Source: Klebsiella spallanzanii (GTDB taxonomy: Bacteria > Pseudomonadota > Gammaproteobacteria > Enterobacterales > Enterobacteriaceae). From it: a DNA stretch of 64,000 nucleotides. Below, piece after piece: positions 27,772 to 36,721 of the stretch (its first letter is position 1; every line of letters starts with the position of its first letter). The notes under the pieces are model-generated. The model made no database searches. It was not told the origin of the DNA and saw only the letters and a list, made by a program, of their open reading frames with translations. The translations under genes and the position numbers were made by a program. Location of the stretch: NCBI RefSeq assembly GCF_902158555.1, contig NZ_CABGGS010000001.1:558001-622000 (forward strand), written 5' to 3'.

Positions 27772-27799
27772 CCTTTACGCTTTCTCCAAAGCGTAAAGG
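27772..27799 (+). other. long perfect hairpin after the regulator gene
   Basis: A 12-bp perfect stem (CCTTTACGCTTT and AAAGCGTAAAGG) with loop CTCC, 28 bp past the stop. There is no U-tract, so it may be a weak terminator or a protein-binding palindrome. The remainder of 27745-28108 holds the CRP-like site and the operator box; no gene is seen. Confidence 0.45.
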
Positions 27800-27888
27800 T
27801 GACACAGATAAACACTTATATTTCAATACGATAAATGAATTAATCTTCACTCTTTTTCACTCACCGCCAGATGCTCCTCCAAACGGAT

Positions 27889-27910
27889 AAGTGTGATTGC
27901 CAGCACAATT
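27889..27910 (+). promoter_or_regulatory. candidate CRP site upstream of the kinase operon
   Basis: AAGTGTGATTGCCAGCACAATT matches the CRP consensus with TGTGA-N6-GCACA, nine of ten core bases. It lies 199 bp before the kinase start and 65 bp before the palindromic box, consistent with catabolite control. Confidence 0.6.
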
Positions 27911-27974
27911 GATAACTTTTCCTGTAGCCCGACGGGAAGTTTCTGGCTAAGGTATCAAATAAATAATCACCATC

Positions 27975-27986
27975 GAATATATATTC
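27975..27986. promoter_or_regulatory. palindromic box, candidate SorC-regulator operator
   Basis: GAATATATATTC, identical to the box at 26613-26624, 122 bp before the kinase ATG. Two exact copies of a 12-mer palindrome at the two promoters flanking a regulator gene are unlikely by chance. Confidence 0.55.
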
Positions 27987-28108
27987 AGTGATTAAAAAAG
28001 TGAAACCGAATTGTCACATCATGGCCTGCCAGGAAGCAATGCGATAAAGAGAAGTGTGTATCCTTCCCCCTCCGCGACAGGACGAAGTGTGACTCAGGAG
28101 ACTACCTA

Positions 28109-29629
28109 ATGCAGGCAACACGTAAAGAGTTCATCATTGCACTGGACGAAGGCACCACTAACGCCAAAGCCGTCGTACTCGATAGCCGCGGTGACGTGGT
28201 AGTGAAATTCTCGCAGCCGCTGGCAATTCAAACGCCGCGCGACGGCTGGGTCGAGCAGTCAGGAGAGGTTCTGGTTGAAGCCTCACTGGACGTTATCGCT
28301 AAAGCGGTTGAACACGTGGGTGCAGAGAACATCGCCGCATTGGCCATCAGCAACCAGCGCGAGACCGCTATCGGTTGGTACCGCCAGAGCGGTAAACCTA
28401 TCAATGCAGCCATCACATGGCAATGTACCCGCAGCGCCGCGTTTTGTGATGAACTGCGCCATGACAACAAAGAGCAGCTAATCAAAACGACTACCGGCTT
28501 GCCGATTGCGCCCCTGTTCTCTGCCTCGAAAATGCGCTGGCTGCTGGAGTCCATTCCTGAAGGCCGCATGTTGGCTGAACGCGGAGAAATCTGCCTCGGC
28601 ACCATCGACAGCTGGCTGCTGTGGAATTTAACCCAGGGCGAAGCGTTCCATTGCGATCACTCCAATGCTGCACGCACCCAGTTGCTGAATCTGCAAACCG
28701 GACAGTGGGATGATGAGATGCTGGCGCTGTTCCAAATCCCTCGCGCCGCACTGCCGGAAATTAAACCTTCCAGCGGATTATTTGGCTATACCCGAGGGCT
28801 GAACAATATCCCTGACGGTATCCCGGTGATGGCGATGGTGGGTGATTCCCACGCCGCGCTGTTTGGTCACGCGCTTGGTGAACTGGGCTGCGTTAAAGCC
28901 ACCTACGGCACGGGGTCATCAGTGATGGCGCCGGTAAAATCCGCACAGTGCGATATCGACGCACTGGCCACCACCATCGCCTGGCACGACGGCGACAGCA
29001 TCACCTACGGACTAGAAGGTAATATTCCCCACACCGGCGATGCCGTGGCGTGGATGGCCGACAGCACCGGCCTAAGCGAGCTTTCCGATGCCGAGTTGGC
29101 TCATGAGCTCAACACCCTACCCGCCTCCGTGGACTCTACGCTGGGCGTCTATTTTGTGCCAGCCTTAACCGGCCTTGGCGCACCGTGGTGGGATGACAGC
29201 GCCCGAGGCGTGATTTGCGGCCTGAGCCGCGGCGTCAAACGCGCGCACCTGATTCGCGCCGCGCTGGAGTCCATTACCTACCAAATCGCCGATGTCGTTG
29301 TCGCCATGCGTCAGCAGGATGACTTCCACCTGGCGGCATTAATGGTCGACGGCGGCCCAACGAAAAATGATTGGTTAATGCAGTATCAGGCCGACCTGCT
29401 GGGATGCCCGGTGATGCGCAGCGATGTTGCTGAACTTTCGGCAATTGGCGCCGCCCTGCTCGCCCGTAAGGCCCTGCATCCAGGTTCGGTTACCGACCTG
29501 AAGGCCTTTTTAACTGAACACAGCGAATTTATCCCCGATATGGCCCGCCACCAGCGCCTGCAGAAAAGATGGCAGGAGTGGCGCCATGCGGTGAACAGAA
29601 CATTATGGAAACCGGCAACGTCCGCCTGA
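28109..29629 (+). CDS. FGGY-family carbohydrate kinase
   Basis: A 506-residue FGGY kinase. The N-terminal phosphate loop DEGTTNAKAVV, the YGTGSSVMAPV segment and the second ATP-domain motif MVDGGPTKNDWLMQYQADLLG are present, in the overall pattern of glycerol/erythritol-type kinases. It would phosphorylate the ketose or polyol brought in by the ABC transporter. First gene of a plus-strand operon after an AGGAGAC site. The exact substrate cannot be read from sequence. Confidence 0.85.
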   Translation: MQATRKEFIIALDEGTTNAKAVVLDSRGDVVVKFSQPLAIQTPRDGWVEQSGEVLVEASLDVIAKAVEHVGAENIAALAISNQRETAIGWYRQSGKPINAAITWQCTRSAAFCDELRHDNKEQLIKTTTGLPIAPLFSASKMRWLLESIPEGRMLAERGEICLGTIDSWLLWNLTQGEAFHCDHSNAARTQLLNLQTGQWDDEMLALFQIPRAALPEIKPSSGLFGYTRGLNNIPDGIPVMAMVGDSHAALFGHALGELGCVKATYGTGSSVMAPVKSAQCDIDALATTIAWHDGDSITYGLEGNIPHTGDAVAWMADSTGLSELSDAELAHELNTLPASVDSTLGVYFVPALTGLGAPWWDDSARGVICGLSRGVKRAHLIRAALESITYQIADVVVAMRQQDDFHLAALMVDGGPTKNDWLMQYQADLLGCPVMRSDVAELSAIGAALLARKALHPGSVTDLKAFLTEHSEFIPDMARHQRLQKRWQEWRHAVNRTLWKPATSA

Positions 29630-29762
29630 CGCCCACCAGGGAATCTTGTGTGTGACGAACCTTAATCATCAACAAAAGGAGACCCCCGGCCCATAAATTT
29701 GATTTTCAGGCCTTACGTTGTTTCACCGTACCCGACAATAACAACCAAGAGAGAAAATTGTC

Positions 29763-30698
29763 ATGAAATTACGTTTAACGCTTTTAACAGCTGCTACCCT
29801 GACCGCCTTTTCTTTTGCTGCCCACGCGGCAGAAAAAGGCACCATCATGATCATGGTAAACTCGCTGGATAATCCGTATTACGCTTCTGAAGCCAAAGGC
29901 GCCAGTGAGAAAGCCAAAGAACTGGGATACCAGACCACCATTCTTTCGCATGGCGAAGATGTAAAAAAACAGAATGAACTGATCGATACTGCCATCGGTA
30001 AAAAAGTTCAGGGCATTATTCTGGATAATGCTGACTCTACCGCCAGCGTCGCGGCGATTGAAAAAGCGAAAAAAGCCGGTATTCCAGTGGTATTAATCAA
30101 CCGCGAAATCCCCGTCGATGACGTCGCCCTTGAGCAGATTACCCATAATAACTTCCAGGCCGGTTCTGAAGTCGCCAACGTATTTGTTGAGAAGATGGCA
30201 GAGAAAGGAAAATATGCCGAACTGACCTGTAACCTTGCGGATAATAACTGCGTTACCCGCTCTAAATCTTTCCACCAGGTTATCGACCAATACCCGGATA
30301 TGGTCAGCGTGGCGAAGCAAGATGCCAAAGGGACGTTGATCGACGGCAAACGCATTATGGACAGTATTCTGCAAGCACACCCTGACGTGAAGGGCGTAAT
30401 TTGCGGCAACGGTCCTGTCGCACTCGGCGCCATTGCCGCACTGAAAGCCGCTAATCGTACTGATGTTGTGGTCGTCGGTATTGATGGCAGCAACGATGAA
30501 CGCGATGCAGTGAAAGCAGGGACCCTGCAGGCTACCGTCATGCTTCAGGCCCAGGCTATCGCCGCTCAGGGTGTTACCGATCTGGATAACTACCTGCAAA
30601 AAGGCGAAAAACCGGCGAAGCAGCGCGTGATGTTCCGCGGCATTCTGATCACCCAGGACAACGCAGACAAAGTTCAGGACTTCAATATCAAATCCTGA
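29763..30698 (+). CDS. periplasmic sugar-binding protein (RbsB type)
   Basis: A 311-residue substrate-binding protein of the ribose/galactose class. The signal peptide is about 22 residues (ending FAAHA-AEKG); MIMVNSLDNPYYASEAKGA and VVVGIDGSNDERDAVKAG are typical of the family. It supplies the importer encoded by the ATPase at 31364 and the permease at 32926. A UUCG hairpin follows, as is common after highly expressed binding-protein genes. Confidence 0.9.
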   Translation: MKLRLTLLTAATLTAFSFAAHAAEKGTIMIMVNSLDNPYYASEAKGASEKAKELGYQTTILSHGEDVKKQNELIDTAIGKKVQGIILDNADSTASVAAIEKAKKAGIPVVLINREIPVDDVALEQITHNNFQAGSEVANVFVEKMAEKGKYAELTCNLADNNCVTRSKSFHQVIDQYPDMVSVAKQDAKGTLIDGKRIMDSILQAHPDVKGVICGNGPVALGAIAALKAANRTDVVVVGIDGSNDERDAVKAGTLQATVMLQAQAIAAQGVTDLDNYLQKGEKPAKQRVMFRGILITQDNADKVQDFNIKS

Positions 30699-30709
30699 TT
30701 TCGGGTTGT

Positions 30710-30729
30710 TGCGCCCCTTCGGGGGCGCA
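30710..30729 (+). other. UUCG-loop intercistronic hairpin
   Basis: Perfect 8-bp stem TGCGCCCC / GGGGCGCA around TTCG, between the binding-protein gene and the lipoprotein gene. There is no U-tract; probably an mRNA-stabilising structure that keeps the upstream message abundant. Confidence 0.6.
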
Positions 30730-30741
30730 TAGGAGAGAATT

Positions 30742-31362
30742 ATGTATAAAAAAACCTGGCTGGCGCTGGCCGTTCTTACGCTTGGAGGCTGCCGTATTGT
30801 CTCTCAGCAGGAGTTGGCCGATCTTAAATCCCCGCCCAATCCTCACATGACAAACATTGATAAAACATGGCAAGACCAGGTTGTTCCACAGGTCGTAGCC
30901 AAAGCTCGCCCCGTCGCAGAATTAATGACCGCCCTGCGTGCGGCGAAAGATTTCGATAGTGCTTGCAAAACGTTAGGCTATCGCGCTCAGGACGAAAACC
31001 CGTGCGTTTTTTACGTCAAAGTTGAAGGTAATATCAGCAAAATTGATTCCGCTTCCCGCAGCGGAAAAATGACCATTCAGGATACCAGCGGCAGCAACGT
31101 TGTCGTGCAAATTGGCCCAACGCTGCGCGGCACATTATTACGCGACGGCTATCAAGGCGCCAGCTATCAGGACTTTAACGACCAGGTTCTGTTTGGTGAG
31201 TATGGCCGGGCAATTAACGAACATGCGGTAAAAATGATAGAGGCAGCGCAGGTTAAACCGGGAGAAACGACACAGGTATATGGCGTATTCTCAGCCTGGG
31301 ATATTCCGCAAACCGTTCCTGATATTACGCCAGCGAAAATTGTTCGTTTGGGAGGACAATAA
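30742..31362 (+). CDS. DUF2291 family lipoprotein
   Basis: A 206-residue predicted lipoprotein: a short hydrophobic leader then a lipobox (LTLGGC, Cys17). The remainder resembles the DUF2291 family, which is often encoded in sugar or polyol ABC operons. The function is unknown to me; its place between the binding protein and the ATPase suggests a transport accessory role at the membrane. AGGAGAG precedes the ATG. Confidence 0.75.
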   Translation: MYKKTWLALAVLTLGGCRIVSQQELADLKSPPNPHMTNIDKTWQDQVVPQVVAKARPVAELMTALRAAKDFDSACKTLGYRAQDENPCVFYVKVEGNISKIDSASRSGKMTIQDTSGSNVVVQIGPTLRGTLLRDGYQGASYQDFNDQVLFGEYGRAINEHAVKMIEAAQVKPGETTQVYGVFSAWDIPQTVPDITPAKIVRLGGQ

Positions 31363-31363
31363 C

Positions 31364-32908
31364 ATGCAGCGGCAAGAACTCGTCAATTCCCAACCAGTCG
31401 AATCTGAAGTTATTATCGAAACCCGCGAATTATCACGTGTTTATCCGGGCGTTATTGCCTTAGATAACGTGAACTACCGGGTCTATCGAAATAAAGTAAA
31501 CGTTCTGATCGGTGAAAATGGTGCGGGTAAATCCACCATGATGAAAATGCTTGCTGGCGTTGAAACCCCGTCATCTGGTCAAATTATTCTTGATGGTACT
31601 CCGGTTACGCTTGGCTCTACCCATCAGGCAGAAAAACACGGCATTAGTATTATTTTTCAGGAATTGAATTTATTTCCGAACATGAACGTCATGGATAATA
31701 TTTTCATGGCCAACGAGTTCTTTCAGAAAGGGAAAATCAACGAAAAATATCAATATGAGTTAGCCAAAAAATTACTGGAAAGGCTGGAACTCAATGTCGA
31801 CCCTTATACGCAACTTGGCGAGTTAGGTATCGGCCATCAGCAGATGGTCGAAATTGCACGAGCGCTTTCAAAAGATACTCGCGTATTAATCATGGACGAA
31901 CCCACTTCTGCACTCAGTCAGTCGGAAGTCAAAATCCTGTTTAACGTCATTGAGCAGCTTAAACGTCGCGGCGTCACCATTATTTATATTTCCCATCGTC
32001 TGGAAGAACTGATGGAAATTGGCGATCACATCACCATTTTTCGCGATGGACGCTTTATCAGCGAACGCGAGGTCAGCGATGCCAGTATTCCGTGGATCAT
32101 CGAGCAAATGGTCGGCGATAAGAAAAAGCATTTCGACTACCAGCCCGCGCCAAAAGGCGAAGCGGTACTTGCCGTTGAAGGTTTGACGGCGCTGCATCCC
32201 AGCGGGGGCTATAAGCTCAACGACGTGACCTTCACCTTAAGTAAAGGGGAAGTGATCGGCATCTACGGCCTGCTCGGCGCAGGACGTACGGAGCTATTCA
32301 AGGGTCTGGTCGGCCTGATGCCTTGCCAGAACGGCAGCGTACATCTCAATGGCGAAAGTATTGAAAAATCGCAGTTCCAGGCACGGTTAAAAAAAGGGCT
32401 GGCGCTCGTTCCTGAAGACAGACAGGGCGAAGGCGTAGTACAGATGATGTCGATTCAATCGAATATGACCTTGTCTGATTTTAGTCTGCAGGGTTTTCGC
32501 CGCGCGTGGAAGTGGCTGAATCCACAGAAAGAAATCGCCTGTGTCAAAGAGATGATTCGAGAACTGGCTATCAAGGTTAGCGACCCCGATCTGCCAATTA
32601 CCTCTTTAAGCGGCGGTAATCAGCAAAAAGTGGTGCTCGGCAAGGCATTGATGACAAAGCCGGAGGTCGTGTTTCTCGATGAGCCGACTCGCGGCATTGA
32701 TGTCGGCGCTAAAACCGACGTTTATCACCTGATTGGCAAAATGGCCCAACAGGGTCTGGCAGTGATGTTCTCTTCATCAGAACTGGATGAAGTCATGGCG
32801 CTGGCGGATCGCATCCTGGTGATGGCCGATGGCCGTATTACCGCCGATTTACCGCGTCATGCGGTTACCCGCGAAAAATTAATCGCGGCTTCAACACCTC
32901 AAGATTAA
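31364..32908 (+). CDS. sugar ABC transporter ATPase, two nucleotide domains (RbsA type)
   Basis: A 514-residue protein with two ABC domains. First domain: Walker A GENGAGKST at 50-58, signature-like LGIGHQQMVEIARAL, Walker B LIMDEPTSAL. Second domain: degenerate Walker A GLLGAGRTEL, canonical signature LSGGNQQKVVLGKAL and Walker B VVFLDEPTRGID. This asymmetry is normal in RbsA/AraG/MglA. The start MQRQELV is fixed by GGAGGACAAT two bases inside the preceding gene's end; a 28-codon in-frame extension overlaps that gene and is rejected. Confidence 0.92.
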   Translation: MQRQELVNSQPVESEVIIETRELSRVYPGVIALDNVNYRVYRNKVNVLIGENGAGKSTMMKMLAGVETPSSGQIILDGTPVTLGSTHQAEKHGISIIFQELNLFPNMNVMDNIFMANEFFQKGKINEKYQYELAKKLLERLELNVDPYTQLGELGIGHQQMVEIARALSKDTRVLIMDEPTSALSQSEVKILFNVIEQLKRRGVTIIYISHRLEELMEIGDHITIFRDGRFISEREVSDASIPWIIEQMVGDKKKHFDYQPAPKGEAVLAVEGLTALHPSGGYKLNDVTFTLSKGEVIGIYGLLGAGRTELFKGLVGLMPCQNGSVHLNGESIEKSQFQARLKKGLALVPEDRQGEGVVQMMSIQSNMTLSDFSLQGFRRAWKWLNPQKEIACVKEMIRELAIKVSDPDLPITSLSGGNQQKVVLGKALMTKPEVVFLDEPTRGIDVGAKTDVYHLIGKMAQQGLAVMFSSSELDEVMALADRILVMADGRITADLPRHAVTREKLIAASTPQD

Positions 32909-32925
32909 TCAGGCTGGAACCCATC

Positions 32926-33981
32926 ATGAACCAGAAATATATGATTTATATGTACCTGCTGAAGGCCAGAACGTTTATCGCTCTGCTGCTGGTTATCGCA
33001 TTCTTCAGCGTGATGGTACCGAATTTCCTGACCACATCTAACCTGCTGATTATGACTCAGCACGTGGCCATCACCGGCCTGCTGGCCATCGGCATGACGC
33101 TGGTGATCCTGACCGGAGGAATCGACCTTTCCGTCGGCGCTGTCGCCGGGATCTGCGGCATGGTCGCAGGGGCGTTATTAACCAACGGCCTGCCCTTATG
33201 GAACGGCAGCGTTATCTTCTTCAACGTGCCTGAAGTCATTCTGTGCGTGGCTATTTTCGGCGTCATTGTCGGCTTCATTAACGGTGCCGTGATTACCCGC
33301 TTCGGCGTCGCGCCCTTTATCTGCACACTGGGCATGATGTATGTCGCCAGGGGTTCAGCCTTGCTGTTCAACGACGGCAGCACCTACCCCAACCTTAACG
33401 GCATGGAAGCACTGGGCAACACCGGCTTTGCTACGCTGGGTTCCGGTACGCTAATGGGCGTGTATCTGCCAATCTGGCTGATGATTGCATTCCTGCTGCT
33501 GGGCTACTGGCTGACCACTAAAACGCCGCTGGGCCGCTATATCTACGCTATTGGTGGTAACGAATCCGCTGCCCGCCTGGCCGGTGTTCCCATCGTGAAA
33601 GCGAAGGTCTTCGTGTACGCCTTCTCCGGCCTTTGCTCCGCATTCGTTGGCCTGATCGTCGCGTCGCAGCTGCAAACCGCGCATCCAATGACCGGCAATA
33701 TGTTCGAAATGGACGCCATCGGCGCGACCGTACTCGGCGGAACCGCGCTGGCGGGAGGTCGTGGTCGGGTAACGGGTTCAATTATTGGTGCTTTCGTTAT
33801 CGTCTTCCTTGCCGACGGCATGGTGATGATGGGAGTCAGCGATTTCTGGCAGATGGTGATTAAAGGCGTGGTTATCGTCACCGCCGTCGTTGTCGACCAG
33901 TTCCAGCAGAAACTACAAAACAAAGTCATCCTGATGCGCCGCCATGAAGAGAAACTGGCCGCGGCAGGAGCCACCAGCTAA
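32926..33981 (+). CDS. sugar ABC transporter permease (RbsC type)
   Basis: A 351-residue permease of the BPD_transp_2 class with about ten hydrophobic segments. Family landmarks: GMTLVILTGGIDLSVGAVAG, and the cytoplasmic GGNESAARLAGVP segment. It is 17 bp after the ATPase gene and completes the importer. Confidence 0.92.
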   Translation: MNQKYMIYMYLLKARTFIALLLVIAFFSVMVPNFLTTSNLLIMTQHVAITGLLAIGMTLVILTGGIDLSVGAVAGICGMVAGALLTNGLPLWNGSVIFFNVPEVILCVAIFGVIVGFINGAVITRFGVAPFICTLGMMYVARGSALLFNDGSTYPNLNGMEALGNTGFATLGSGTLMGVYLPIWLMIAFLLLGYWLTTKTPLGRYIYAIGGNESAARLAGVPIVKAKVFVYAFSGLCSAFVGLIVASQLQTAHPMTGNMFEMDAIGATVLGGTALAGGRGRVTGSIIGAFVIVFLADGMVMMGVSDFWQMVIKGVVIVTAVVVDQFQQKLQNKVILMRRHEEKLAAAGATS

Positions 33982-33999
33982 TAACGTCTTCATTACCCC

Positions 34000-34021
34000 G
34001 CCGGACGCACTGGTGTCCGGC
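34000..34021 (+). other. hairpin between permease and first SDR gene
   Basis: A 7-bp stem (GCCGGAC / GTCCGGC) with an 8-base loop, without a U-tract; an intercistronic structure dividing transport genes from enzyme genes. Confidence 0.4.
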
Positions 34022-34040
34022 CTATACAAGGGAAGAAAAA

Positions 34041-34838
34041 ATGCAAAGAAATTTCCAAAACAAAACGGTTGTTATCACTGGCGCATGCCGCGGAATTGGT
34101 GCCGGTATTGCTGAGCGCTTTGCTCGCGACGGCGCAAATCTGGTAATGGTCTCCAACGCCGAGCGCGTTCACGAAACGGCGGAAACCTTACGCCAGCGCT
34201 ATCAGGCCGACATTCTGTCGTTGCAGGTCGATGTAACTGATGAAGCGCAGGTGCAATCGCTGTACGAGCAGGCGGCAGCGCGCTTCGGCACGATTGATGT
34301 TTCTATTCAGAACGCAGGCGTGATCACCATCGACTATTACGATCGCATGCCGAAAGCCGACTTTGAAAAAGTGCTGGCCGTTAACACCACCGGCGTCTGG
34401 CTGTGCTGTCGCGAAGCCGCTAAATATATGGTGAAACAAAACCACGGCAGCCTGATCAACACCTCTTCCGGCCAGGGTCGTCAGGGCTTTATTTACACCC
34501 CGCATTACGCGGCCAGCAAAATGGGCGTTATCGGCATCACGCAGAGCCTGGCCCACGAACTTGCTCCGTGGAATATCACCGTCAACGCCTTCTGTCCGGG
34601 CATTATTGAAAGCGAGATGTGGGATTACAACGACCGCGTATGGGGCGAAGTCCTTAGCACCGAGCAGAAACGCTACGGCAAGGGTGAGCTGATGGCGGAG
34701 TGGGTCGAAGGCATTCCGATGAAGCGCGCCGGTAAACCGGAAGATGTTGCCGGACTGGTGGCGTTCCTGGCGTCCGATGACGCACGTTATCTCACCGGGC
34801 AAACCATCAATATCGATGGCGGACTGATTATGTCGTAA
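34041..34838 (+). CDS. SDR-family sugar/polyol dehydrogenase 1
   Basis: A 265-residue classical short-chain dehydrogenase. Cofactor loop TGACRGIGAGIAE, then NAG, a catalytic serine in INTSSGQGRQG, and YAASKMG. The sequence is closest in feel to sorbitol- and polyol-type SDRs. With the adjacent second SDR it would interconvert a sugar alcohol and its ketose. GGGAAGAAAAA lies before the ATG. Substrate unassigned. Confidence 0.82.
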   Translation: MQRNFQNKTVVITGACRGIGAGIAERFARDGANLVMVSNAERVHETAETLRQRYQADILSLQVDVTDEAQVQSLYEQAAARFGTIDVSIQNAGVITIDYYDRMPKADFEKVLAVNTTGVWLCCREAAKYMVKQNHGSLINTSSGQGRQGFIYTPHYAASKMGVIGITQSLAHELAPWNITVNAFCPGIIESEMWDYNDRVWGEVLSTEQKRYGKGELMAEWVEGIPMKRAGKPEDVAGLVAFLASDDARYLTGQTINIDGGLIMS

Positions 34839-34847
34839 TTCCGTTCC

Positions 34848-34942
34848 CCGGGTTGCGGCTGACGCCTTACCCGGGCTACAAGACTACCCGACGGCACAAG
34901 CCCCGTAGCCCGGACAGGCGCAACGCGCCGCCTCCGGGAACG
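34848..34942. repeat. REP-like palindromes between the two SDR genes
   Basis: Two GC-rich units (CCCCGGGTTGCGGCTGACGCC... and GTAGCCCGGACAGGCGCAACGCGCC...CCGGGA) related to those at 3.0, 40.2 and 45.1 kb. They lie inside the presumed operon, so may moderate expression of the genes beyond. Confidence 0.75.
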
Positions 34943-34987
34943 CCAACACCGGGCATGCTAAAGAATATTTTTAAGAGAGTAATAACT

Positions 34988-35773
34988 ATGATCGCAAAAG
35001 ATTTTGCCCAACAGTTGTTTAATCTGCAGGACCGCGTGGCCTTCGTGACAGGCGCGGGCAGCGGCATCGGTCAGATGATTGCTTATGGCCTCGCCAGCGC
35101 AGGCGCTCGGGTAGTCTGCTTTGATCTCCGCGAAGACGGCGGCCTTGCCGAAACCGTTAAAAACATTGAAGCGATTGGCGGGCAGGCCTGTTTTTACACC
35201 GGTGATGTCCGCCAGCTTAGCGATTTACGCGCGGGTGTCGCATTGGCCAAAAGCCGCTTCGGTCGTCTTGACGTCGCCGTTAACGCCGCCGGGATTGCCA
35301 ATGCTAATCCGGCGCTGGAGATGGAAACGGAACAATGGCAGCGGGTTATCGATATTAACCTCACTGGCGTATGGAACTCCTGTAAAGCAGAGGCTGAACT
35401 GATGCAGGAATTCGGCGGCGGCTCTATCATTAATATCGCCTCCATGTCCGGTATTATCGTTAACCGGGGCCTCGATCAGGCCCATTACAACTGCTCCAAA
35501 GCCGGTGTTATTCACTTATCGAAAAGCCTCGCTATGGAGTGGATTGGCAAAGGGATCCGCGTTAACTCGATCAGTCCTGGATATACCGCTACACCAATGA
35601 ACACCCGACCTGAGATGGTCCATCAGACCCGTGAATTCGAAAGCCAGACGCCAATTCAGCGCATGGCGAAAGTTGAAGAGATGGCCGGGCCAGCGCTGTT
35701 CCTGGCAAGCGATGCCGCGTCGTTCTGTACTGGTGTTGACCTGGTCGTCGATGGCGGTTTTGTCTGCTGGTAA
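34988..35773 (+). CDS. SDR-family sugar/polyol dehydrogenase 2
   Basis: A 261-residue short-chain dehydrogenase with TGAGSGIGQMIAYGLA, NAAGIAN, a catalytic serine in IASMSGIIVN, and YNCSKAG. It resembles gluconate-5-dehydrogenase and polyol dehydrogenases. The start MIAKDFAQQ is used; the in-frame extension of 45 codons is REP-derived and not credible. Two SDRs side by side suggest two oxidation or reduction steps in one pathway, or enzymes for two related substrates. Confidence 0.82.
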   Translation: MIAKDFAQQLFNLQDRVAFVTGAGSGIGQMIAYGLASAGARVVCFDLREDGGLAETVKNIEAIGGQACFYTGDVRQLSDLRAGVALAKSRFGRLDVAVNAAGIANANPALEMETEQWQRVIDINLTGVWNSCKAEAELMQEFGGGSIINIASMSGIIVNRGLDQAHYNCSKAGVIHLSKSLAMEWIGKGIRVNSISPGYTATPMNTRPEMVHQTREFESQTPIQRMAKVEEMAGPALFLASDAASFCTGVDLVVDGGFVCW

Positions 35774-35847
35774 GACGGTATAACAATGCGGGGAGCCCTC
35801 TCCGCATTTCCCTCCCTGACGATGTTCACAGCACACAGGCAACCATT

Positions 35848-36420
35848 ATGTATAGCCACTATCACGGCCTTATTTTTGATATGGATGGAACCCTTTTTGA
35901 TACCGAACCTTTACACCGTCAGGCGTGGTTAAGCGTATTCGCATCCGACAATATCACCATTTATGAAGAAGAACTTATTCCGTTCAACGGCTCCGCTCCC
36001 TGGCAGGTGGCCAGCCAGCTTGTCGCCTTAAAAGGGTTAAAAGCCGACCCATTTTCACTGGCCGATCGTAAAAAGCAGGCCATTGAGAAATTGCTACAAA
36101 CGGCGGAAATCCGGGTTCTACCAGCAATGGACATTTTACTGGCGTGGCAGGATAAAAAACCGCTGGCGCTGGGAACCGGTAGCGAACGTAGCACTGTGGA
36201 CATACTGCTTAACCGCTTTAATTTAACCCAGCGCTTTGCCGCTATCGTCTCCGCCGACCGGGTTAAAAATCACAAGCCCGCCGCCGACACGTTCTTATTG
36301 TGCGCTAACGAACTTCATGTGCAACCTGAACTCTGCCTTGTTTTCGAAGACTCCCGCTTTGGGATTGAAGCGGCGAAAAATGCGGGTATGGACGTAATTG
36401 ACGTTAATACTCTGAGCTAA
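35848..36420 (+). CDS. HAD-family phosphatase, YqaB-like
   Basis: A 190-residue HAD hydrolase: nucleophile motif DMDGTLFDTEP, motif II in LALGTGSERST, the lysine in VKNHKPA, and acidic motif VFEDSRFG. It is clearly similar to E. coli YqaB, a phosphatase acting on fructose-1-phosphate and related esters. In this operon it may remove a toxic or dead-end sugar phosphate. Last gene of the kinase-transport-dehydrogenase run. Confidence 0.85.
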   Translation: MYSHYHGLIFDMDGTLFDTEPLHRQAWLSVFASDNITIYEEELIPFNGSAPWQVASQLVALKGLKADPFSLADRKKQAIEKLLQTAEIRVLPAMDILLAWQDKKPLALGTGSERSTVDILLNRFNLTQRFAAIVSADRVKNHKPAADTFLLCANELHVQPELCLVFEDSRFGIEAAKNAGMDVIDVNTLS

Positions 36421-36564
36421 AAATTATGCAGGGTGGCGGCACTGTTGCTATAAACCGGTCGATTTTCTCTCGCCGTCCATCCTGCTCCCCATCAGCAGAA
36501 AAAAGGTGCCTTAAGGTTCCTTACCCAGCCTGCGGATAGGCGGGGATTGCTCCCCGCATACCGG

Positions 36565-36717
36565 CTACTTCTTCGTTTCGTAAGCGAGAACGGCCTTAAA
36601 CTCCATACTGCGTTCTTTGATACTCAGCTCGCACAGCGAGTCGCGTACCATTAACGTGAATCCCAGCGCTGTCAGACACAGCACCACGATCGCCACCAGG
36701 GCGTACTTTGTCAGCAT
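36565..36717 (-). CDS. hokE: Hok-family type I toxin, copy 1
   Basis: A 50-residue membrane toxin encoded on the minus strand, too short for routine gene finders: [14 protein letters not shown]..., one transmembrane segment, then the Hok hallmarks (RDSLCEL and [10 protein letters not shown]). GAGGCAACGAG precedes the ATG. Hok peptides depolarise the inner membrane; translation is normally held off by Sok antisense RNA. In E. coli hokE lies between entD and ybdK, the same neighbourhood. It differs from copy 2 only at residues 10-11 (Ile-Val against Val-Ile). Its mok leader frame is broken, so expression may be impaired. Confidence 0.9.
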   Translation of the reverse strand: MLTKYALVAIVVLCLTALGFTLMVRDSLCELSIKERSMEFKAVLAYETKK

Positions 36718-36721
36718 CTCG

